From: JAWKHR01 sp041394725
GTDB lineage: Bacteria > Acidobacteriota > Vicinamibacteria > Vicinamibacterales > SCN-69-37
Length of the DNA stretch: 64,000 nucleotides
Assembly: GCA_041394725.1 (NCBI GenBank)
Contig: JAWKHR010000012.1
Location: forward strand, 62,001 to 126,000
Direction: 5' to 3'
Part shown: in pieces, positions 29,799 through 39,348 of the stretch
Position numbering within the stretch: position 1 is the first letter of the stretch
How the letters are laid out: each line of letters opens with the position of its first letter
Translations under genes and position numbers: made by a program
Notes under the pieces: model-generated
Database searches by the model: none
The model's input: only the letters and a program-made list of their open reading frames with translations
What the model was told of the DNA's origin: nothing

Positions 29799-32467
29799 TG
29801 TCCCGATTCCTCCGTCGTCTGCGCCTGCTCGTCGGTCGCGGCCGGTTCGAGGCCGACGTGAAGAAGGAGCTGGAGTTCCACGTCGCGATGGAGACCGAGC
29901 AGCGCCAGCGCTCGGGACAGCCGGCGGACGACGCGCGGCGGACCGCGCTCCGGGACTTCGGCGGCGTGAGCCGCATCCGCGAGGAAGTGCGCGACGCGCG
30001 CGGCCTGGCGTTCTGGGACGCGGTCGTGCAGGACCTGCGCTACGGCCTGCGCACGCTGGCCGGCGCGCCCGGCTACACGGCGGCGGCCGTGGCGATCCTC
30101 GCGCTCAGCATCGGCGCCAACACCGCGATGTTCTCCGTCCTCAACGGCGTGCTGTTCGCGCCGTTGCCGTTCCGCGACGGCCAGGACCTCGTGCTGGTCC
30201 AGCAGTCGGCGCCGCAGTCGAACCGCGCGAACGCGGGCGTGTCGATCCAGGAGCTGCAGGACTATCGCCGGCGCCTGACGACGGTCGAGGACCTGGTCGA
30301 GTACCACCAGATGTCGTTCACCCTGCTCAACGAGGGTGAACCGGACCGCGTGGACACGGGCGTCGTCTCGGCCAACTTTTTCGACATGCTCGGCATCCGC
30401 CCGGAGCTCGGCCGGTCGTTCGCGGATCGCGACGACGACATCGGCGCGGAAGCCGTGCTGATCCTGAGCCACGCCTACTGGCTGGAGAAGTTCGGCGGCG
30501 ACCCGAAGGTGATCGGGCGCGTGCTCGAGATGAACAACCGGGCGCACACCGTCATCGGCGTGCTGCCCGACTATCCCGAGTATCCGCGCGCCAACGACGT
30601 CTACATGCCGACGTCGGCGTGCCCCTTCCGCGCGTCGGCCGAGACGAACCCGAGGCAGGGGCACCGGTCGTTCGCCGGGTTGCGCGTGTTCGGCCGGCTC
30701 GCGCCCGGCGCGACCCCGCAGGCGGCGTCGGCCGAGATCGCGGGCGTCGCGCGCCGGTTCGAGCAGGACGATCCGCAGGACTACGACCGCTGGAACGCCC
30801 GCGGCCTGACGGGGGAGGCGCTGCCGCTCGGCGAGCAGCTCGTGTCCAACGCGCGCCGGGCGCTCTACGTGCTGGCGGGCGTGACGCTGCTGGTCCTCGT
30901 CATCGCCTGCGCGAACGTCGCCAACCTCGCGCTCGCGCGCACGATGCGCCGCGGTCGCGAGCTGGCGGTGCGCACCGCGCTCGGCGCGAGCCGCGGCCGG
31001 CTGTTGCGCCAGTTGCTGACCGAGAGCCTGCTGCTGTCGCTCGTCGGCGGGGCGCTGGGCATCGCGATCGCCTCCCTCTCCCTCGACCTGCTCGTGGCCT
31101 TCGTCGGCCGTTTCACGCCGCGCACCGGCCAGATTGCGATCGACGGGCGTGTCCTCGGCTTCGCGCTGGTCGTCTCGGTCGTGACCGGGATCGTCTTCGG
31201 GATTGCCCCGGCGCTGGCCGCGCGCCGCAACCTGTCGTCGGGCATGCGTGACGGTGGGACGCAGGCCGGCGAGAGCGCGGGCCGGCACCGCGTGCGCGCG
31301 GCGCTGGTCGTCGCCCAGGTGGCCGTCTCGTTCGCGCTGGTCGTGGGCGCCGCGCTCCTGCTCGAGAGCTTCTACCGCCTGGCGACCACGCCGCTCGGCT
31401 TCGAGACCGAGCACGTGATGTCGGCCGCCATCTTCGGCAACTTCACCAGCCAGGCGACGATGGCGGACTCGGCCCGGTTCGAGGCCGACGTGCTCCGGAA
31501 CCTGCGCACGTCACCCGGCATCCGCGCCGCCGCGCTGACCGGCGCCGTGCCGCAGTCGGCGATTTCGCCCGACGGCACCACGGTCTGGCTGGAGGGCGCC
31601 GCCAGCGACGGTCCGCGCCAGGTGGTCGTGGACCAGAACTACGCGAGCGACCAGTACTTCGACACGCTGGGCGTCCCGATCCTCGCCGGCCGCGACTTCC
31701 AGGCGACCGACACGATGGAGGCGCCGGCGGTCGCGATCATCAACCAGTCGATGGCGAAGCTCTGGAACGGCGTGGATCCCGTCGGCCGCCGCTTCACCGC
31801 CCAGCTCATGGGCGGCGCGGAGGCGACGTTCACCGTGGTCGGCATCGCCGCGGACTACCGGCTGTATGGCGTGGAGCAGGAGAACCCGGCGCAGTACTAC
31901 CGCGCGACGAGCCAGGCGCCCGGCAGCGGGTCGCGGCTGCTCGTGCGGACCGACGGCGAGCCCGCTGGCGCGGTGCCGGCGATCAAGGCGGCGGTGCACG
32001 CCGCCGATCCGGACACGCCCGTCGAGGACATCGCGACGATCGCGCAGATTCGCAACACGACGCAGCTCGCGGCGCCGGGCCTGACGGCGGCGCTCCTCGG
32101 GCTGTTCGCGCTGGTGGCGCTCACGATCACGCTCACCGGCATCGCCGGCGTCATCAGCACCAGCGTCAGCCAGCGCACGCGCGAATTCGGCCTGCGGATG
32201 GCGCTCGGCGCGAGCCGCTGGTCGGTGCTCCGCCAGGTGGTGGGACAGGGCGTCGTGCTGACCATCGTCGGCATCGTGCTCGGCCTGGCCGGCGCGTCGT
32301 TCTTCAGCCGGCTGCTCTCGAGCTTCCTCTTCGAGACGCCGGCGACCGACCTCTCCGCGCACCTGGGCGTCGCGTTGATTTTCCTGGCCGCGGCCCTCCT
32401 CGCCGCCGCCGGCCCCGCCCGCCGCGCGACGTCGATCGATCCGCTGCGCGCGTTGAGGAGCGAGTAG
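29798..32467 (+). CDS. ADOP-type (MacB/FtsX-like) permease 2
   Basis: 889 residues, same plan as permease 1: N-terminal cytoplasmic ADOP segment (about 1-80, including KKELEFHVAMETEQRQRSGQ and a FWDAVVQDLRYGLRTLAG motif), first transmembrane helix (AVAILALSIGANTAMFSVLNGVLFAPLPF), periplasmic domain, FtsX helices (about 355-480) and C-terminal FtsX block (RTREFGLRMALGASRWSVLRQ, then RRATSIDPLRALRSE). Coupled to PadR2. Converges with ADOP permease 3. Confidence 0.92.
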   Translation: MSRFLRRLRLLVGRGRFEADVKKELEFHVAMETEQRQRSGQPADDARRTALRDFGGVSRIREEVRDARGLAFWDAVVQDLRYGLRTLAGAPGYTAAAVAILALSIGANTAMFSVLNGVLFAPLPFRDGQDLVLVQQSAPQSNRANAGVSIQELQDYRRRLTTVEDLVEYHQMSFTLLNEGEPDRVDTGVVSANFFDMLGIRPELGRSFADRDDDIGAEAVLILSHAYWLEKFGGDPKVIGRVLEMNNRAHTVIGVLPDYPEYPRANDVYMPTSACPFRASAETNPRQGHRSFAGLRVFGRLAPGATPQAASAEIAGVARRFEQDDPQDYDRWNARGLTGEALPLGEQLVSNARRALYVLAGVTLLVLVIACANVANLALARTMRRGRELAVRTALGASRGRLLRQLLTESLLLSLVGGALGIAIASLSLDLLVAFVGRFTPRTGQIAIDGRVLGFALVVSVVTGIVFGIAPALAARRNLSSGMRDGGTQAGESAGRHRVRAALVVAQVAVSFALVVGAALLLESFYRLATTPLGFETEHVMSAAIFGNFTSQATMADSARFEADVLRNLRTSPGIRAAALTGAVPQSAISPDGTTVWLEGAASDGPRQVVVDQNYASDQYFDTLGVPILAGRDFQATDTMEAPAVAIINQSMAKLWNGVDPVGRRFTAQLMGGAEATFTVVGIAADYRLYGVEQENPAQYYRATSQAPGSGSRLLVRTDGEPAGAVPAIKAAVHAADPDTPVEDIATIAQIRNTTQLAAPGLTAALLGLFALVALTITLTGIAGVISTSVSQRTREFGLRMALGASRWSVLRQVVGQGVVLTIVGIVLGLAGASFFSRLLSSFLFETPATDLSAHLGVALIFLAAALLAAAGPARRATSIDPLRALRSE

Positions 32468-32470
32468 TCG

Positions 32471-32505
32471 AGGGTCCTGAGGGTCCCAGGGACCTTCAGG
32501 GCCTT
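32471..32505. terminator. Imperfect palindrome between convergent ADOP genes
   Basis: A 35-bp interrupted palindrome built from AGGGTCCTGAGGGTCC and its near-complement, right after the ADOP2 stop and before the ADOP3 stop. Thirteen of 16 arm positions pair, and two of the three mismatches can form G-U pairs in RNA. It may serve as a bidirectional terminator, although T-tracts are poor. It also belongs to the GGTCCC repeat family seen elsewhere in the window. Confidence 0.45.
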
Positions 32506-32512
32506 CTTCGTC

Positions 32513-35047
32513 CTACGCCCTCAGCGCCTGCGTGGGCGCGACGCGCGTGGCGCGGCGCGCGGGAATCCAGCTCGCGAGCAGCATGGCCGCCAGCAGCGTG
32601 ACCGCGGCGGCGGCGACGACGACGAGGTCGAACGCCTGGCCCTGGAACGTCACCGCGCGCATGCCCAGGCCGGTGAGCACCGAGAGGCCGGCGCCGATCA
32701 CCAGGCCGACCGAGACGAGCACCAGCCCCTCGCGCAGGACCATCCACACCACGTCGCGCGGCTCGGCGCCGAGCGCGATGCGCACCCCGATCTCGCGGGT
32801 GCGGCGCGCGACCAGGTAGGCCTTCACGCCGTAGACCCCGACGGCGGCCAGGAAGAGCGCGGCCACGCCGAAGGCCACGAAGATGGCCGCGCCGGTGCGC
32901 ACCACCGCGAGCAGCAGGTTGCGCTCGCGGAACATCGGGCGGGTCTCGAGCGCGACGATCGGCGGCCGGGCGGCGAGGCCGGCGAGCATCGCGCGCACCC
33001 CCGGCAGCATCGCCGTCTCCGCGTCGGCCGACGGCGCGTTCGTCCGGGCGTGCAGGTACGCGTTCGACGTCGGTTGCTGGCCGAACGGGAAGTAGAGGAA
33101 GGCGCCGGGCTCGCGCATGAACAGGTCCGAGCGCACGCCGCCGACCACCCCGACCACGCGGAGCACGGGCGGCGCGGCACCCTCGGTGCGCGGCGACGAC
33201 TGGATCAGCTCGCCTACCGCGTTCGTCGTTCCGAAGAGCTTCCGCGCGAGCGTCTCGTCGATGATGGCGACCGGCTCGCCCCCGGGCGACGCGGACTCGG
33301 CCGCGGTGAAGTCGCGCCCCGCGACGAGCGCGATGCCCATCGTGGCGAAGTAGTCGCGGCTCACGCTCGCGATCGTCGCGCTCACCAGGCCGTCGGCGGC
33401 GCCGGGGGCGTCCGCGTGGAGCGGCGGACCGGGGCGCTGCACGTTCGTGGCGCTCTCGAACTCGCCGAAGGGCAGGTGCGAGGCCAGGCCGGCGCTCGTC
33501 ACGCCCGGCAGCGCGCGCAGGCCGTCGAGCGCGCGCGCGTAGAAGTCGCGCGACTGCTCCGGCGTGTCGTTCACGAACGTGGTGTCGAGGTTCGCGATGA
33601 GGCCGCGGTCCAGCGTGAAGCCCGGGTCGGTGCGCGCCGCCTGCATCGACCCGCGGACGAAGAGGCCCGCGGCGGTCAGCATGACGAAGGTCAGCGCGAG
33701 TTGCGCGGTCATCAGCGCGTCGCGGGTCGAGAACCACCGCAGCCACGTCCGCGACGACGCGTCGCCGGTCTGGTCCCGCAGCTCGCGCATCGGGTCGAGC
33801 CGCGCGAACCGCCACGCCGGGCCCAGGCCGAACATGAGGACCGCCAGCGCGGCGAAAACGGCCGTGGCGCCGAGGACGCGCGCGTCGGGCGTCGTGTCCA
33901 CCGCGACCGAGATCGGCATCGCCGCCGGCATCTGCACGAGGAGGAACCGGAGCGCGAGCGACGACAGCCCGAGCCCGGCCGCGCCGCCCAGGCCGGCCAG
34001 CACGAGGTGCTCGGTCAGCAGCTGCCGGACGAGCCGCCGGCGCGACCCGCCGATCGCGCTGCGGATCGCGAACTCGCGGCTGCGCGCCCGGCCGCGCGCC
34101 AGCACCATGTTCGCCAGGTTGAACGACGCGATGAGCAGCACCACCGCCGCCAGGCCCAGCAGCACGCTCATGAACGACGTCAGCTCGTCGTCGGTCTGCG
34201 GTCGCGTGCTGACCGAGAGCCGCGAGAGCGGCGCCAGCTCGAGCTCGTAGTCCGCGCTCCCGGCCGGGTCCGCCTCCGACATCTGCCGGCTCACCACGTC
34301 GAGGCCCGGGGCGAGCGACGCGATCGTCGCGCCCGGGGCCAGTCGCGCGACCACGATCAGCCCGCGATAGTCCGGCGAGGCCAGCTGCACGGCCTGGCCC
34401 TCGTTGCGGTCGTCGAACGTGACCGAGTCGTAGACGCCCGTCGGCACCCAGACCTCGGGCGTCACCATCACCATCGAGCCGCCGAAGCCCCTCGGCGCCA
34501 CGCCGACCACGGTGAACGGCCGCGTGTTGAGCGTGAGGGTCTGGCCCAGCACGTCGGGCGACCCGCCCATCCGCGCCCACAGGCCGTAGCTCAGGATGAC
34601 GACCGGGATGTCCGCGCCGGGCGCCTCCTCCTCGCGGCTGAACGCGCGGCCCAGCACCGGGCGCACGCCGAACGTCTCGAAGAAGTTCGCGCTGATGATG
34701 TCGGCGAACACGCGGCGCGTCGCGTCGCCCTCGCGGAGGCCGAGCAGGCCCATCCCGTGGGCGGAGAGCGACCGGAAGAGGTCCGTCCGCTCCCGGAGCG
34801 CGGCGAACTCGGCCCACGAGAACGATCGGTAGGCGTCGGCGCGGGTGCGATGCCGGCTGTACAGCCCGGCCAGCTCCGCGTCGACATGCCCGGTCCGCGG
34901 CTTGAGGAGCAGGGTGTTCAGGATGCTGAAGGCGGAGGTGTTCACGCCGATGCCGAGCGCCAGGACCACCACGGCAATCGCGGAAAACCCGGGCTGGCGG
35001 CGGAGCAGGCGCAGGCCGAACCGGACGTCCTGGAGGAAGGTCGACAT
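32513..35047 (-). CDS. ADOP-type (MacB/FtsX-like) permease 3, without PadR
   Basis: 844 residues from ATG at 35047 (MSTFLQDVRFGLRLLRRQPGF), the typical ADOP start; upstream in-frame ATGs belong to low-complexity sequence. Two FtsX/MacB halves (first helix AIAVVVLALGIGVNTSAFSIL; middle helices near 300-420; C-terminal YLVARRTREIGVRIALGAEPRDV and IPARRATRVAPTQALRA). It lacks the longer N-terminal helical extension of permeases 1, 2 and 4 and has no adjacent PadR gene. It is divergent from the metalloprotease gene across about 130 bp. Confidence 0.9.
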   Translation of the reverse strand: MSTFLQDVRFGLRLLRRQPGFSAIAVVVLALGIGVNTSAFSILNTLLLKPRTGHVDAELAGLYSRHRTRADAYRSFSWAEFAALRERTDLFRSLSAHGMGLLGLREGDATRRVFADIISANFFETFGVRPVLGRAFSREEEAPGADIPVVILSYGLWARMGGSPDVLGQTLTLNTRPFTVVGVAPRGFGGSMVMVTPEVWVPTGVYDSVTFDDRNEGQAVQLASPDYRGLIVVARLAPGATIASLAPGLDVVSRQMSEADPAGSADYELELAPLSRLSVSTRPQTDDELTSFMSVLLGLAAVVLLIASFNLANMVLARGRARSREFAIRSAIGGSRRRLVRQLLTEHLVLAGLGGAAGLGLSSLALRFLLVQMPAAMPISVAVDTTPDARVLGATAVFAALAVLMFGLGPAWRFARLDPMRELRDQTGDASSRTWLRWFSTRDALMTAQLALTFVMLTAAGLFVRGSMQAARTDPGFTLDRGLIANLDTTFVNDTPEQSRDFYARALDGLRALPGVTSAGLASHLPFGEFESATNVQRPGPPLHADAPGAADGLVSATIASVSRDYFATMGIALVAGRDFTAAESASPGGEPVAIIDETLARKLFGTTNAVGELIQSSPRTEGAAPPVLRVVGVVGGVRSDLFMREPGAFLYFPFGQQPTSNAYLHARTNAPSADAETAMLPGVRAMLAGLAARPPIVALETRPMFRERNLLLAVVRTGAAIFVAFGVAALFLAAVGVYGVKAYLVARRTREIGVRIALGAEPRDVVWMVLREGLVLVSVGLVIGAGLSVLTGLGMRAVTFQGQAFDLVVVAAAAVTLLAAMLLASWIPARRATRVAPTQALRA

Positions 35048-35177
35048 GGTCGGATGAGACGGAGCCGCCGGGGCGATTGTTCGGGGGCGCGCGGGCGCCC
35101 CGCCGCCGCCCTGGGGGCGGGACATCGCGGTAAGATGCCCACGCCACACGGTTTTGCTACCCGCAGGAGGATCTCTG

Positions 35178-37736
35178 ATGCGTCGCCTGGCAACCTGTTT
35201 CGCGGCCGGCCTCGTCAGCCTGTCCCTCGTCGCACCCGCCCTGGCCCAGGGTGGCCGCGGGGGCGGGCAGGGCGGGGGCGGCCAGGCTGGTCCGCTCCCC
35301 TCGATCGAGACCCGGACCACCGGGTTCGAGAAGCTCGACGGCTTCTACCCCTTGTACTGGAATGCGCGGTCCGGCGATCTCCTGATGGAGATCCCGGCCC
35401 TGAACCAGGAGGTCCTCTACCAGAGCGGCCTCGCGGCGGGCCTCGGGTCGAACGACATCGGCCTCGATCGCGCGCAGCTCGGATCGACGAAGGTCGTCCG
35501 GTTCGAGCGCGTCGGGACGAAGATCCTGATGGTCCAGCCGAACTACGACTACCGGGCGGACAGCGACAACCCCGACGAGCGGAAGGACGTCGAGGACGCG
35601 TTCGCGAAGTCGGTCGTCTGGGGCTTCACCGCCATCGCCGAGACCGACGGCCGCGTGCTCGTGGACCTCGGCGACTTCGTGCTGCGTGACGCGCACGGCG
35701 TGTCCGGCCGCCTCGGCGCCGGCTACCGCTTCGAGCGGTCGCGCAGCGCGATCTACAAGGACAACACGAAGGCGTTCCCGGAGAACACCGAGATCGAGGT
35801 CACGACGACGCTCACGAGCGAGGGCGGCGGGGGCCGTGGCGGCGGGGGCGGCGGCGGGCGCGGCGGCGGCGCGCAGATCGGCGGGCGCGTCGGCGACGTG
35901 ACGCCGTCGGCCGACAGCGTGACCGTGCGCCAGCACCACTCGTTCATCAAGCTGCCCGACGCCACCTACCACCCGCGCGCCTACGACCCGCGCGCCGGCT
36001 TCGGCGGCGGCGGCTACGAGAACTACGGGGCGGCGCTCGGCGAGGACATGACGCACCGGTGGATCAACCGGCATCGCCTCGAGAAGAAGGACCCGAACGC
36101 CGCCGTCAGCGAGGCGGTCGAGCCCATCGTCTACTACGTGGACCGGGGGACGCCCGAGCCGATCCGGTCCGCGCTCGTCGAGGGCGCGAGCTGGTGGAAC
36201 CAGGCGTTCGAGGCCGCCGGCTTCCGCAACGCCTTCCAGGTGCGGGTGATGCCCGAGGGCGCCGATCCGATGGACGTGCGGTACAACACGATCACCTGGG
36301 TCCACCGCTCGACGCGCGGCTGGAGCTACGGTTCGTCGATCACCGACCCGCGCACGGGCGAGATCCTCAAGGGCCACGTCTCGCTCGGGTCGCTCCGCGT
36401 CCGGCAGGACTACATGATTTTCGAGGGCCTGCTCTCGCCCTACACGAACGGCACCGAGAAACCGGGCGTGCTGAGCGAGACGGCCCTCGCCCGGATCCGC
36501 CAGCTCGCCGCGCACGAGGTCGGCCACACGATCGGCCTCGGCCACAACTACTACAACAGCACCAAGGGCCGGATCTCGGTCATGGACTACCCGCACCCGC
36601 TGATCACGCTGCGGTCGGACGGCACCATGGACCTCTCGCGCGCGTACGAGGTCGGCATCGGGCCGTGGGACAAGGTCGCGATCCAGTACGGCTACTCGGT
36701 GTTCCCGAGCGGCACCGACGAGAACGCGGCGCTGAAGAAGATTCTCGACGACGGCTGGGCGCAGGACTACCGCTACCTGACCAACCAGGACCTGAACGTG
36801 AACCCCAACGTCGATCAGTGGAACAACGGGATCGACACGGCCGAGGAGCTGAACCGCATCATGGCGCTGCGCCGCGCCGCGCTCACGCGGTTCGGCGACA
36901 CGTCGATCAAGACCGGGCAGCCGTGGGCCACGCTGGAAGAGGTGCTCGTGCCCGTCTACCTGCACCACCGGTACGCGGTCGAGTCGGCGGCCACCGCGCT
37001 CGGCGGGCAGGAGTACATCTACGGCATGCGCGGCGACGGCCGGGACCCGGTCCGCTGGGCGCCCGCGGCGCGGCAGAACTCGGCGCTCGAGGCGCTGATG
37101 CTGACGCTCCAGCCGTCGGAGCTCGCGATCAAGCCCGAGCTGCTCTCGAAGCTGCCGCCGCGCCCGCCCGGCTATGGCCGGACGCGTGAGATGTTCCCGC
37201 GGCTGACGGGCGGCGCCTTTGACCCGATCGCCCCGGCCGCGGTGGCGGCCGACATGACGATCGGGTTCATCCTGACGAACGACCGGGCCGCGCGGCTGGT
37301 CGCGCAGAAGGCCGTGGACCCGACGCTGCCCGGGCTCGAGGACGTGATCGACCGGATCGATCGCGCCGTCTTCCAGGCGCAGACGTCATCGCCTTACGAG
37401 GAGGAGATCGCGCGCGCGATGCAGCGCGCGTTCGTCAGCCACCTGATGAGCGTGGCCGAGTCGGCGCCGACCCAGGCGCGGGCGATTGCCACGGCCAAGC
37501 TCAAGGCGATCGAGACCCGCGCCGAGGCCGCGCCGGCCGGGGCGGCGGCGCCGGGGAGCTTCGCCTGGCAGGCGCACCGCGCGCTCATGGCGTCGGACAT
37601 CAAGCGGTTCGTCGAGCGGCCGTACGACAACATGCGGCCGGCGACGCTGCCCGACCCGCCGCCCGGGGCACCGATCGGCGACGTCGGCCTGGACTACCTG
37701 CTCGGCCTCGACGCCTGCGGCTGGACCGGACGGTAG
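35178..37736 (+). CDS. Exported zinc metalloprotease (DUF5117/DUF4953-type)
   Basis: 852 residues from ATG at 35178, which has AGGAGG at 7-8 nt. Signal peptide LATCFAAGLVSLSLVAPALAQ. The zinc site is HEVGHTIGLGH at residues 446-456 with Glu447 catalytic, followed by a Met-turn-like ISVMDYPHP about 12 residues later, so this is a metzincin-type enzyme. Domains: N-terminal DUF5117-like region with a Gly/Arg-rich insert near 215-232, the catalytic domain, and a helical C-terminal region. Such proteins are common in Acidobacteria and Bacteroidota; the substrate is unknown. A hairpin-forming repeat follows the stop. Confidence 0.87.
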   Translation: MRRLATCFAAGLVSLSLVAPALAQGGRGGGQGGGGQAGPLPSIETRTTGFEKLDGFYPLYWNARSGDLLMEIPALNQEVLYQSGLAAGLGSNDIGLDRAQLGSTKVVRFERVGTKILMVQPNYDYRADSDNPDERKDVEDAFAKSVVWGFTAIAETDGRVLVDLGDFVLRDAHGVSGRLGAGYRFERSRSAIYKDNTKAFPENTEIEVTTTLTSEGGGGRGGGGGGGRGGGAQIGGRVGDVTPSADSVTVRQHHSFIKLPDATYHPRAYDPRAGFGGGGYENYGAALGEDMTHRWINRHRLEKKDPNAAVSEAVEPIVYYVDRGTPEPIRSALVEGASWWNQAFEAAGFRNAFQVRVMPEGADPMDVRYNTITWVHRSTRGWSYGSSITDPRTGEILKGHVSLGSLRVRQDYMIFEGLLSPYTNGTEKPGVLSETALARIRQLAAHEVGHTIGLGHNYYNSTKGRISVMDYPHPLITLRSDGTMDLSRAYEVGIGPWDKVAIQYGYSVFPSGTDENAALKKILDDGWAQDYRYLTNQDLNVNPNVDQWNNGIDTAEELNRIMALRRAALTRFGDTSIKTGQPWATLEEVLVPVYLHHRYAVESAATALGGQEYIYGMRGDGRDPVRWAPAARQNSALEALMLTLQPSELAIKPELLSKLPPRPPGYGRTREMFPRLTGGAFDPIAPAAVAADMTIGFILTNDRAARLVAQKAVDPTLPGLEDVIDRIDRAVFQAQTSSPYEEEIARAMQRAFVSHLMSVAESAPTQARAIATAKLKAIETRAEAAPAGAAAPGSFAWQAHRALMASDIKRFVERPYDNMRPATLPDPPPGAPIGDVGLDYLLGLDACGWTGR

Positions 37737-37744
37737 CCCCCAAG

Positions 37745-37860
37745 AACGACACCGGGAGTCTTTTTCCGGAAGCGGACACTTCTTCGGAAAAAGACTCCCG
37801 GTGTTTCCCTTTTCTGCCGAGAGGCCCCCCGGCCCGGAAAGACTCCCGGTGTCGTTTTTT
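37745..37860. repeat. Inverted repeat cluster with ACACCGGGAGTCTTT motif
   Basis: Three copies of a 20- to 26-bp unit: copy A forward at 37745-37768, copies B and C inverted at 37785-37804 and 37835-37860. A and B form 20-bp perfect arms around a 16-nt loop (core ACACCGGGAGTCTTTTTCCG); A and C pair as well but C has two T fewer. Copy C ends in GTCGTTTTTT. It sits between the metalloprotease stop and the S41 remnant stop, so it may terminate transcription in both directions. The three-copy arrangement resembles REP or MITE clusters. Confidence 0.7.
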
Positions 37861-37863
37861 CGC

Positions 37864-39089
37864 CTACTTGTCCCGGCACGCGCCGCGGAGCCAGGTGCCC
37901 GCGGCGACGATGGCCGGGTCGTCGCCGTCGCCGAACCGCGACCAGGCCGTGGGCACGGTCGCGTCCGGTGTGACCGGCCCGGCCTGCACGCGGTCGAGCC
38001 GGTCCGCCTCGCGGCGGACCAGCAGCTACAGAGATCGCGCCGTCGAGCGACTCGACCTCCCGCGTGCCGCGACCCGAACCCCCGTCGGCTCCCCGAACAC
38101 CGCACGTCGTCGCGGCCGCGGAACGCCACCACCAGCGACTCGGCGCCCGCCGCCGTGAGCCGGCTCGTCAGCACCGCGACGGGCGGCGGCGCGCCCGAGG
38201 GCGCCGGAGCGCCGGGCCCGTAGCTCCAGGGGCTCTTCGAGCCGTCCGGTGCGATGTACCCGCCCATCGGGGGAGGGCCGATGAGCGGCTGGAGTGCCTC
38301 GAGCATCGCCGCGAAGTCGCCGCCCGCATTGCGGCGGAGGTCCACCATCCAGCCGCAGGGCGCCGGGGCCGTCATCCCGGTGATCGCGTCACGGACGCGT
38401 TTCGAAAAGTCGCTCGGCCCCGTCGTGCCCGGCAGCTCCACGTAGCCGAGCGTCTCGTCGATCCGTCTCGTGACGGCCGGCAGCGGCTGCAGCGTGCCGA
38501 CCTCGAGCGTCACGTCCCGCGCCGACGCGGGATCGCCCTGCGTATTCACATGGAGCGACACGGACGGCACGGGCAGGTAGATCAGGTGGCCGCGCGCGCG
38601 CGGATCCGGGCTCACGACGGGCGGCCGGCCGTCCACGGCCTCCACGACGTCGCCCGGGTGCAGGCCCGAGGCTTCCGCGGCGCTGCCGGGATAGACGACC
38701 GCGACGATCCGTTCGGGGAAGAGCACCTGGAAGCCATACGCGCCCGGTCGCGCGCCCGGGACCGGCGCGGGAGCGATCAGCGAGCGCCCATCGCTCAGCG
38801 CGACGAGCGCGAGCGCCACCGCCTGGTGCGCGTCGGCGATGCCGTCCCCCTGCGCCGCGCGGGCATCGACCTGCGCGCGCACGGCGGGCCAGTCCACGCT
38901 GCCTGAGGCAAAGGCCTCGCGCTCGATCGTCCGCAGGGCATGACGCGCGTAGACCCGCGGCTGCAGGCGAACGCTGGCGGGCAGCCAGTCCCAGGCCGAC
39001 TCGAGCACGGCGGGATTCGACCAGGCTGCGATACCTGCCGCGGCGATCACCACGACCAGCGCCAGGATCAACGTGAGGACTCGTCGCAT
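37864..39089 (-). pseudogene. Frameshifted S41 (CtpA-like) peptidase with PDZ domain
   Basis: From ATG 39089 (MRRVLTLILALVVVIAAAGIAAW, a membrane anchor or signal) the frame reads a PDZ-like region (YPGSAAEASGLHPGDVVEAVDGRPP, about residues 135-170) and an S41 tail-specific protease core (LGYVELPGTTGPSDF, GWMVDLRRNAGGDF, PPVAVLTSRLTAAGAESLVVAFRGRDDVR) with catalytic Ser in the TAAGAE motif. The expected continuation (FGEPTG, then REVESLDGA, then LLVRREADRLDRVQAGPVTPDAT, ending WLRGACRDK at 37864) is present but in other frames. Breaks occur near 38098, 38065 and 38030. Either recent decay or local sequence errors. Confidence 0.75.
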
Positions 39090-39348
39090 GGGGAACTCCG
39101 GCACCACCCCCCTCGGGCGGCGCATGGGATCCCTATCGGGTCGGGACACGCGTCGTGGTAGGCCTGCCGCTCCGGAACCGGACACGGCGCCGTCCTTGTC
39201 GCCGCGCCGGCGGGGGGAGTCTAATGAGTGCGCCTGCGGGCCGGCGACGGGCGCTCGAGGCCCGGCGACTGCGGCTCGACGGCAGTCGTCCCGAAAGCCG
39301 ACCGCAGGGACGCGTCCGCCGCCGAGCCGAACGCCGACGAGGATCCCG

